13,211 nt of DNA. Source: Bacteroidetes bacterium UBA6491. Lineage in GTDB: Bacteria; Bacteroidota; Bacteroidia; NS11-12g; UBA9320. Below are positions 6,989 to 13,211 of the stretch, in pieces (positions within the stretch are counted from its first letter, which is position 1; the number at the start of each line of letters is the position of its first letter). The notes under the pieces were generated by a model that did not search any database, had not been told where the DNA came from, and worked only from the letters and a program-made list of their open reading frames with translations. The translations under genes were made by a program, and so were the position numbers. Location of the stretch: contig DJML01000099.1 of NCBI GenBank assembly GCA_002436505.1, positions 1 to 13,211 on the forward strand. The letters are read 5' to 3'.

Positions 6989-8809
6989 TTATAGGTAGTT
7001 AATTATCCCGAAGTGAATTTTGGCCCTTGAAAAGTCGATGCGGTCCCTGGAATCGGTACCCAGCGCATATGCCATTGTGAGTATCCCCGCTTTTACCTCA
7101 AGGTTGATGCCAGCACCGAAACCTAAAGGAAATCCGGATATCAGTCTTTCGGTCTCTACATTGTTATTCTCGTAATAGGCACTGTTCACAAAAACATTAA
7201 AGTAGGAGTTCTGTGAAAGTAAATACCGGTATTCAAGCATACCTACAGTGTATGAACTTGCAAGTATCGAATTTTCATCGTACCCCCGTAGCAAGTTGTT
7301 CCCGCCTATGCGGTACAATTCGTTAAAAAAAATCTGCGATGCAATGATATGTTTTCCGGACACGGTAGTTACAAGTGCGGATTTTTTGAATATTGGCTGG
7401 AAGTACTGGAACCGATACTGAATATTTCCCTGAAGATTATCAAGGTCAGCAGAATCATAAACAGAATATTTATTTTCTTCTTCGTCGAGGAATTTTACGG
7501 CATCTATCCTGTTATCTCTTTTAATGGTTTTCTTCCCTATTGAAAAAATTACCTGTGAAGAATATCCTTTACGAGGGTTAATCTTATAATCCAGTTGTTC
7601 ATAGAAGAGGTCCAGTCCGTAGGTCTTTATGTCGACGGGATTTGACCAGGGAATGGCACGTGTTACTCTTACAAGAGCTGTATCAGCGGATTGCAGTATT
7701 GAAAAATTGTTCCTGAAAAATACACGGACATGGTTGTTACCTCTGAAAAGATACTGAACACCCACGTCATAGGAAATATTGGTCGTGATCGTATCAAAAC
7801 GCTGCAATTCTGCGTTCAGGTCGATCCCCAGGGGTGTGTGAAATAGGTATGGATAAAGAAAACCGAGGTTCAGCTCAGAAGAATTCTCAAGAAAACTTTT
7901 CCAGTGCATGTCAAGGGCCATTCCTGACCCGGCCAGATTGTTCAGGTCTGCATTTACTTCACCGGTCAGCAGCATGTCCTTTTTTGAACTGTTACTGTTT
8001 GGTGCGAGTCCGACAATTCCATCAAGCCTGTCGGTTTTTCTTTTATCAATGTATAGCACTACCCGTGCTTTGTCTCTGATGAAATATACTTTGCTGTTGT
8101 ATAGTTTTTTAACGTAAGGTAATTGATTAAGCTTTCTGTCGATTGAAGAAATGATCCGTTCATCGTAATGTTCACCTGGTTTGAAGCCCAGGTAATTGTA
8201 CAGAAATGATTTGTTGACGTCAGCGTTTCCCTGGATATCAAGGGTGTCCATTTTAAAAAGTTCATTTCGCCTCAATTGCAATTCTCCGTACATGCCTGAA
8301 TTCTCGATCTTAAGGTTGATCATCTTTATTTCAGCAAAAGGGTACCCGTGGTTTTCGAAATATTTAAGGATCCTCTCGGTAAGAATTCCATACTGAGAAG
8401 GGATCAGTGGCCTGCCCTCAAAACTGTCTTTCGGGAACCGCAGCACTTCCAATAACTCCTGCGGAATGTTTCCGCTGGACATTTTGATCCATTTATATTC
8501 CGGTCCTGAATGTACAAATGCATTTATATGCAATGAATCCGATAAAAGGGAGTCAATTGACACTTCAAGATGACCGTCATTGATCATGGAAATAACGAGG
8601 TCCTTCAGGATAAGCCGGGCATGATCGTCATCATTCACACTTTCCGGCAGGTCGTATTTGGCCAGGGTCTTTTCGCTCTGGTCGTTTGAGCTGATCTGTA
8701 AGGTTTTGTTCGCCTGTGCGTATACTTCTCCCAGGTTGAGCGAGATCAACACAAGACAAGTTACTGCATGTGATATCCTGTCAGCGATATGGCCATAACT
8801 TAAAACCAT
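6989..8809 (-). CDS. BamA/TamA family outer-membrane protein
   Basis: A 606-residue outer-membrane protein of the Omp85 superfamily. An N-terminal signal peptide ends near VYAQ (residue 31). Roughly residues 60-255 hold POTRA-like modules; the clearest is about 185-255, from FKMDTLDIQGNADVNKSFLY to ARVVLYIDKRK. The C-terminal barrel (about 260-606) contains INPRKGYSSQV, the hallmark loop GGNNLLRGYDE (502-512, carrying the conserved RGY/F-type motif that reaches into the barrel), and a final strand ending FGIINYL. It is shorter than true BamA (about 800 residues, five POTRAs), so it is more likely a TamA-like or lineage-specific translocation or insertion factor. Its ATG lies within the end of tsaB (10-bp overlap), suggesting translational coupling. 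Confidence 0.88.
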   Translation of the reverse strand: MVLSYGHIADRISHAVTCLVLISLNLGEVYAQANKTLQISSNDQSEKTLAKYDLPESVNDDDHARLILKDLVISMINDGHLEVSIDSLLSDSLHINAFVHSGPEYKWIKMSSGNIPQELLEVLRFPKDSFEGRPLIPSQYGILTERILKYFENHGYPFAEIKMINLKIENSGMYGELQLRRNELFKMDTLDIQGNADVNKSFLYNYLGFKPGEHYDERIISSIDRKLNQLPYVKKLYNSKVYFIRDKARVVLYIDKRKTDRLDGIVGLAPNSNSSKKDMLLTGEVNADLNNLAGSGMALDMHWKSFLENSSELNLGFLYPYLFHTPLGIDLNAELQRFDTITTNISYDVGVQYLFRGNNHVRVFFRNNFSILQSADTALVRVTRAIPWSNPVDIKTYGLDLFYEQLDYKINPRKGYSSQVIFSIGKKTIKRDNRIDAVKFLDEEENKYSVYDSADLDNLQGNIQYRFQYFQPIFKKSALVTTVSGKHIIASQIFFNELYRIGGNNLLRGYDENSILASSYTVGMLEYRYLLSQNSYFNVFVNSAYYENNNVETERLISGFPLGFGAGINLEVKAGILTMAYALGTDSRDRIDFSRAKIHFGIINYL

Positions 8810-9495
8810 TTCTTTTTTGGTTTGGAAGCCATTACAGGTTTAAGATATGCCGGTTCGAAATAGACATGATCTTCAAACTGACCCATGTTAAATGCGTTCA
8901 GGGCCGGTTCGATCATTCCTTTTGCATTAAGTTTTGGACCTTCCGAATGGAAAACAGCATTTGGGTTTTTACAAATATCCATGAACTTGTCAGCACCATT
9001 GCCAATGAAATGTACTACAGAACCCTTCAATTCATCTTCAAAACTCTTCTCTTCGAGGATTGCCGGTTCAGAGGGTCTCAAAGTATTATACCCGGCATCT
9101 AAAACAGAATAGTACACCTCCATACGCCTTGCATCGAGCATTGGAATGATTAGGTCATTTTCGTTCACATCGCCTTTGTCAAGTCCTCTGGCCAGTATGG
9201 TCAGGGTATCAATGGCAATGAGCGGAACATCTACTGCATAACAGATCCCTTTGGCTACGGAAGCTCCGATCCGCAATCCTGTGTACGACCCGGGGCCTTT
9301 GCTGAGAGCAACGGCAGAAAGTTGAGAAGCTTTGATGTTTGATTCATTCAGCACCTGTTCGATAAGCACCGTAAGATACCTGGAGTGTGCATTTACTTCG
9401 TTTACCTCCTTATACATTACCATCTCATTTCCGGAGATCAGTGCTACGGAACATATCTCTGAGGCAGTTTCAATGCAAAGGATCTTGCTATCCAT
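8800..9495 (-). CDS. tsaB: tRNA threonylcarbamoyladenosine biosynthesis protein TsaB
   Basis: A 231-residue cytoplasmic protein of the ASKHA fold. TsaB is the non-catalytic partner of TsaD (with TsaE) in placing the t6A modification at position 37 of ANN-decoding tRNAs. The sequence opens with ILCIETASEICSVALI (first phosphate-type loop). It continues with NAHSRYLTVLIEQVL and the diagnostic KGPGSYTGLRIGASVAKGIC (residues 66-85). Length is normal for TsaB and short for TsaD, and the TsaD metal-binding HxxxH motif is absent. It starts at ATG 9495, 3 nt after the GH3 fusion stop, and its stop overlaps the start of the BamA-family gene. Tight packing suggests cotranscription with envelope genes. 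Confidence 0.95.
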   Translation of the reverse strand: MDSKILCIETASEICSVALISGNEMVMYKEVNEVNAHSRYLTVLIEQVLNESNIKASQLSAVALSKGPGSYTGLRIGASVAKGICYAVDVPLIAIDTLTILARGLDKGDVNENDLIIPMLDARRMEVYYSVLDAGYNTLRPSEPAILEEKSFEDELKGSVVHFIGNGADKFMDICKNPNAVFHSEGPKLNAKGMIEPALNAFNMGQFEDHVYFEPAYLKPVMASKPKKKWF

Positions 9496-9498
9496 ATT

Positions 9499-12395
9499 CT
9501 AATTTGCAGAAGTGCTATGGTAAATAACGTCCATCACATCCGTTCTTACATTATTTTGAATCAACAATTTGTTGGTTGCCGTTGGATAGATCCTGTTCGA
9601 AAGAAAAACATAGATGAGTCCGGTTTCGGGATCAGCCCACATCTGGGTACCTGTGAATCCACTATGCCCAAAACATTTGGGAGATGCCAGATCAGAGCAG
9701 GGTGAGATCTTTTTAGGATCTTTTTCCGGCTTGTCAAAACCAAGACCACGCCGGCTGTCTTCAGACTGGTAAGCTGTGAACATATCAATGGTCTCCTGGT
9801 TAAGGAACCTCGTGCCGTTGTACGTTCCGCCATTAAGCAACATCTGTAAAAGCCTGGAAAGGTCCTCAGCATTGGAGAACAGGCCAGCATGGCCTGCAAC
9901 ACCACCCAGCATAGCAGCAGCTGGATCATGCACGTAACCATGGATAAGCCCTTTGCGGAAATCTGCATCTTTTTCGGTGGGAACGATCATTGCCTTCGGA
10001 AAACGCTTTAACGGATTAAAAGTGAGGAATCTGAGATCCATAGGGCGGTAGAACACCGAATCCATGAATTTGTCAAATTCCGTTTTTGTCACTGATTCAA
10101 TTATGTATTTGAGCATGATCATCCCAAGATCGCTGTACCGGTAATCTCCCTGGTCTTTGACCGGCGATGAATAGATCTGTCCGAACATAACCGACTGATA
10201 CGACTTACACATGTACAGGTCTTCGCCGACCTTTATACAGAAATTGCTGTCAGGGAGTTTGGAATAAATGGTATCATAGGCAACCGGGTCCAGTACCGTA
10301 GCCTGGTAAAAAGGTATCCAGTCCTTTAAACCCGAAGAATGAGTCAGCACCTCCCGGATCGTAATCTCTTTTTTATTGGTGGTGTCCAGCACCTTAAGAT
10401 AGTCAGAAAGTTTGTCATCCAGGGAAATGGCACTGTCTTCAGTCAGCTTCATGATCGCCAGAGTGGTGGCGGCAACCTTTGTCAGAGACGCTACGTCATA
10501 TAGGTCATTTATGGTTACTCTCTCCTTGTTTTCATAGGTGTGATAACCGTACGCTTTGGAAAATATGATGCGACCGTCTTTTGCAACAAGGACCTGACAA
10601 CCGGGAGTTCCTCCGTCGGCTATTGCTTTGTTCGCGATTGAGTCAATTTTTTTTAAACTTTCTGTTTTGATACCAACATCTTCAGGGAATCCGTATTTGA
10701 TGGTTCCTGTTTCCTCTATGGTTTCTCCCTGGCCCATTTTAAAGGCGTCCGTTACGTTCACCGGAAGTATTGCATCCACGGCATTGACCCCGAAAAGAGC
10801 CTGAACTGCCGCCAGGTGATTGGGTGCATCATCCTGGTAGGCCATTACCACCGAATTGACGGTAGTGAAATTTTTCAAATTGTAGGGGTTGCCAAAATCT
10901 ATAAGCACACAGGCCGAAGTTTCATCAAGTTGTTTGATGAAAGGAGGAATAACCGAAGAGATCCCGTAATTCTTTCCGGGGTACTTGCTGGTGTTGTGAA
11001 GGCCGATAAGAACTACATCGTAGTTCATAAGCTTTGTTAGGAGTTCGTTCCTTTGCGCGACAGGAGTATTAGAGGTAACAAAATATTGATCCGCCCTGGC
11101 GAAATGTTCAAATTCTTCCTGGAAGAAGGTGGTTTTTGTCGTCCCGACAGCGAGGATGGCGATCTTTTTAGTAGTGGGCGTAGGTAAAGGGAGCAGTTTG
11201 TTCTGATCCCTGACCACACAGATCTGAGCTTCGGTAAGTTTGTGGTAGAGCGCTATGGCATCCGGATCATTAAGGTCGCTTATAAGGTTTTCTTCATCGA
11301 TCGGTTTTGGTTTGTCCAGACCAAGCCAGTGCTTGTATTTCAATACCTTTTTGACCTTGTCGGTAACATAGTTCTCTGAAAGTTTACCTTCTTTGATGGC
11401 TTTCATGATTGCCGCGGTTGCTTTTGAAATGTCTGACGGAGCAAGAAGAATATCGTTCCCGGCAGCAAGTGCTTTTAATTCAAGTTCTCCCGGCTGATGG
11501 AATTTGGCAACGCCTTGCATGTTCAGGGCATCGGTAAATGCCAGGCCCTCAAACTTCATTTTTTCGCGAAGAAGACCATTGATCGCTTTGTCGGAAATTG
11601 AGATGGCCATGTTTGGCCGGTCATCGATCGCAGGAATGTAAAGATGAGCGGTCATTACCGATTGAACCCCACGGTCGATCAGGTATTTAAAGGGAAACAG
11701 TTCAATAGAATCAAGTCTTTTAATAGAGTGTTTGATCACCGGAAGATCTTTGTGAGAGTCAACATCCGTATCCCCATGTCCGGGGAAATGTTTTGCACAT
11801 GCGATCACCCCCATTTCCTGCATTCCACGTGCATATTCCCAGGCTTTCTTTGCAACATTGTATTTGTCTTCACCAAAAGACCTGTAATTGATCACAGGGT
11901 TGTTTGGGTTGTTGTTGATGTCAACCACAGGAGCGAAATTTACATGGACACCGATCCTTTTACATTCCAGGCCGATCTGTTTGCCCATTTCATAGATCAG
12001 GTTGTCGTTCCGGATGCCTCCTAATCCAAGCTGATAGGGATAGGTAATGGTATTGCTAAGGCGCATTGACAATCCCCATTCGCCATCGATAGCGACCATA
12101 AGAGGGATCTTTGAAAGTTCGTTGAGCTCGTTGGTAAGCCTGACCTGCGTAACCGGATCACCTTTGAAGAAGATAACCCCTCCGACATTATATGTACTTA
12201 CTGTTTTTCTTACGGCATCAAGATGCGCAGCACCATATGTGGGCCTGACCTCGATCATCATAAGTTGAGCGATCCGCTCCTCCCACGACATTTTTTCAAA
12301 TTGTTCCTCCACCCATACATCAGGCTCGATGTCAGATTTCGGGGCAAATCCGACCAGGGCAGGAAGCAATAATAAAAATGTGACCAGGTAACGCA
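9499..12395 (-). CDS. Periplasmic GH3 beta-N-acetylhexosaminidase fused to a class C-type serine hydrolase
   Basis: A 965-residue two-enzyme protein with a Sec signal (MRYLVTFLLLLPALVGFA, no lipobox cysteine). Residues about 30-360 are a NagZ-like GH3 domain: AIDGEWG, KHFPGHGDTDVDSH (202-215, with the Asp213/His215 dyad) and FTDALNM with Asp289 as the likely nucleophile. A linking region (about 390-550) resembles the GH3 C-terminal domain. Residues about 575-965 are a beta-lactamase/penicillin-binding-type domain with SLTK (Ser637, Lys640), Y754-S-D in the YxN position, and HSG (911-913). Such fusions recur in Bacteroidota and suggest joint processing of muropeptides by sugar and peptide hydrolysis, which is inference. 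I chose ATG 12395; a TTG four codons upstream is also in frame. It is the first gene of a five-gene run. Confidence 0.9.
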
Positions 12396-12421
12396 TAAAA
12401 TGATTCAATAAATATCTGAGA

Positions 12422-12429
12422 CAAAACTA
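12422..12429 (-). promoter_or_regulatory. Candidate -7 element for the GH3-tsaB-bamA-DUF4271-hemD run
   Basis: TAGTTTTG on the minus strand matches the Bacteroidota -7 consensus TAnnTTTG exactly and lies 26 nt before the ATG at 12395. The region about 19 nt further upstream is T-rich but lacks the TTG of the -33 box, so only half the promoter is convincing. It is the only exact -7 match I saw in the gap before this gene run. Confidence 0.42.
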
Positions 12430-12573
12430 CGTTGGGAAATACCATGAAAATATAGTAAATATCCACGCTGACTGCCCCTTGTTCAGTTTATATAACGTTT
12501 ACGGACGCATATGTTCATATGATGTCAGAAGAAAATTACAAAACAGAAAAATGAATTGGCCAAAAGGCCTGGT

Positions 12574-12601
12574 AAAAGATCATAGTTGCAAGATGATCCT
12601 T
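12574..12601 (-). terminator. Possible weak terminator after the prolyl oligopeptidase gene
   Basis: Arms at 12575-12583 and 12593-12601 pair over 9 bp with one G-U wobble (core GATCAT/ATGATC) around a 9-nt loop. On the minus strand the stem runs into UUUU. It lies about 60 nt after the oligopeptidase stop, with the right orientation. The stem is A/T-rich, so termination would be weak. A short GGCC-TTTT-GGCC hairpin follows a few bases downstream. Confidence 0.4.
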
Positions 12602-12662
12602 GTTTCAAAACCATTAATATGCCGGTTTCAACTTTCCTGAATAGGATAAATGTGGTGGTTCT

Positions 12663-13211
12663 TTATTGCACCTCCGGCTCAGCGGCGACATTCATGCCGA
12701 GGTTGTAAAACACAAAACTCCAGATGTCAGCAGCTTCATCGATCACTTTTGAAACAGGTTTTCCTGCTCCGTGGCCAGCTTTTTCATCGATCCGTATCAA
12801 TACCGGGTTATCGCCTTTGTGTTTGCTTTGCAGTTCAGCGATGAACTTGAAAGAATGGGCAGGTACAACGCGATCATCATGATCAGCAGTAGTAACCAGG
12901 GTTGCCGGATATTCAACACCTTCTTTGATGTTGTGCAGTGGAGAATATTTGATCAGGTAATTGAAATCCTCCTCATTATCGCTGCTGCCATATTCAACCG
13001 CCCATCCCCAGCCAACGGTGAACTTGTGGTAACGGAGCATGTCAAGGACCCCTACTCCCGGAAGTGCAACTTTAAAGAGTTCAGGGCGTTGCGTCATACA
13101 CGCGCCAACGAGTAATCCACCATTGGAACGGCCTTCAATGGCCAGTTTATCGCTGGATGTGAACTTCTCACTGATGAGAAATTCTGCAGCTGCAATAAAA
13201 TCATCAAATAC
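12663..13211 (-). CDS. Prolyl oligopeptidase (S9A), C-terminal catalytic part (runs off right edge)
   Basis: The last 182 residues of a serine peptidase of about 700 residues; the propeller and N-terminus lie beyond the window. The frame is open to base 13211, so the internal ATG at 13097 is not the start. All three catalytic residues are visible: Ser in EGRSNGGLL (codon 13125-13127), Asp in TADHDDRVVPAHSFKF, and His in KAGHGAGKP. The family cleaves short peptides after proline; bacterial members are cytoplasmic or periplasmic, and the missing N-terminus prevents a choice here. It shares orientation with the GH3 run but is separated from it by 267 bp, so it is probably a separate transcript. 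Confidence 0.94.
   Translation of the reverse strand, partial: VFDDFIAAAEFLISEKFTSSDKLAIEGRSNGGLLVGACMTQRPELFKVALPGVGVLDMLRYHKFTVGWGWAVEYGSSDNEEDFNYLIKYSPLHNIKEGVEYPATLVTTADHDDRVVPAHSFKFIAELQSKHKGDNPVLIRIDEKAGHGAGKPVSKVIDEAADIWSFVFYNLGMNVAAEPEVQ

Larger units (their letters stand above)
12396..12662. other. Intergenic region between the oligopeptidase and GH3 fusion genes
   Basis: This 267-bp gap is more A/T-rich than its flanks. I see the weak terminator and the -7 element listed separately, plus two CATATG hexamers two bases apart at 12508-12521. Plus-strand frames inside are at most about 30 codons with nothing recognisable. I see no convincing small gene or RNA. Confidence 0.5.

Noticed and set aside
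8770..9112. Plus-strand ORFs of 110 and 75 codons across tsaB
   Set aside because: They lie antisense to tsaB, a confident gene; sequences are low in family signal and look like mirror frames.
11644..12024. Plus-strand ORF of 126 codons
   Set aside because: Antisense to the GH3 catalytic domain, whose motifs are intact; no domain recognised in the plus-strand product.
12508..12521. Two CATATG hexamers separated by 2 bp
   Set aside because: Short palindromes in an A/T-rich gap, far from the -7 element; no further copies noticed, so chance is likely.
12771..13115. Plus-strand ORF of 114 codons at the right end
   Set aside because: Antisense to the prolyl oligopeptidase catalytic region with its full triad.
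1..13211. CRISPR array, tRNA, insertion sequence, prophage or toxin-antitoxin genes
   Set aside because: I looked for regular repeats, tRNA-like folds, transposase motifs and paired small genes and saw none.

Overview
The window looks like a chromosomal segment of a Bacteroidota bacterium. A C-terminal type IX secretion (T9SS type A) sorting domain, a DUF4271 gene next to hemD, a GH3/serine-hydrolase fusion and TAnnTTTG-type promoters point to this phylum. Shine-Dalgarno sequences are weak or absent, and several genes seem to use TTG or GTG starts. I cannot place it below phylum level. There is no tRNA, rRNA, CRISPR, insertion sequence or phage gene; most of it is ordinary core genome.

Left side, minus strand. 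A spermidine-synthase-like gene (1-330) enters from the left edge and is cut there. A rho-independent terminator sits at its 5' end. Next is a large secreted beta-propeller (BNR/sortilin-like) protein carrying a T9SS sorting domain (330-3005), with its own well-formed promoter. Upstream is a probable two-gene unit: a 47-residue lipoprotein (3918-4061), too short for routine gene calling, and a 244-residue outer-membrane beta-barrel candidate of unknown function (3121-3855).

Centre. A THUMP-like class I SAM methyltransferase (4107-5309, plus strand) is the only plus-strand gene. It is divergent from the lipoprotein gene across 45 bp. It converges with hemD, and the two 3' ends overlap by 8 bp.

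Right side, minus strand. Five genes form a compact run read right to left: a periplasmic GH3-serine hydrolase fusion, tsaB, a BamA/TamA-family outer-membrane protein, a DUF4271 membrane protein and hemD. Gaps are 3, -10, 17 and 23 nt, so one transcript is likely. It would join cell-wall turnover, tRNA t6A synthesis, outer-membrane biogenesis and haem synthesis. At the right edge is the C-terminal quarter of an S9A prolyl oligopeptidase with its complete catalytic triad.

The most promising uncharacterised element is the small lipoprotein plus beta-barrel pair. I found no strong evidence for a wholly new defence or mobile system.
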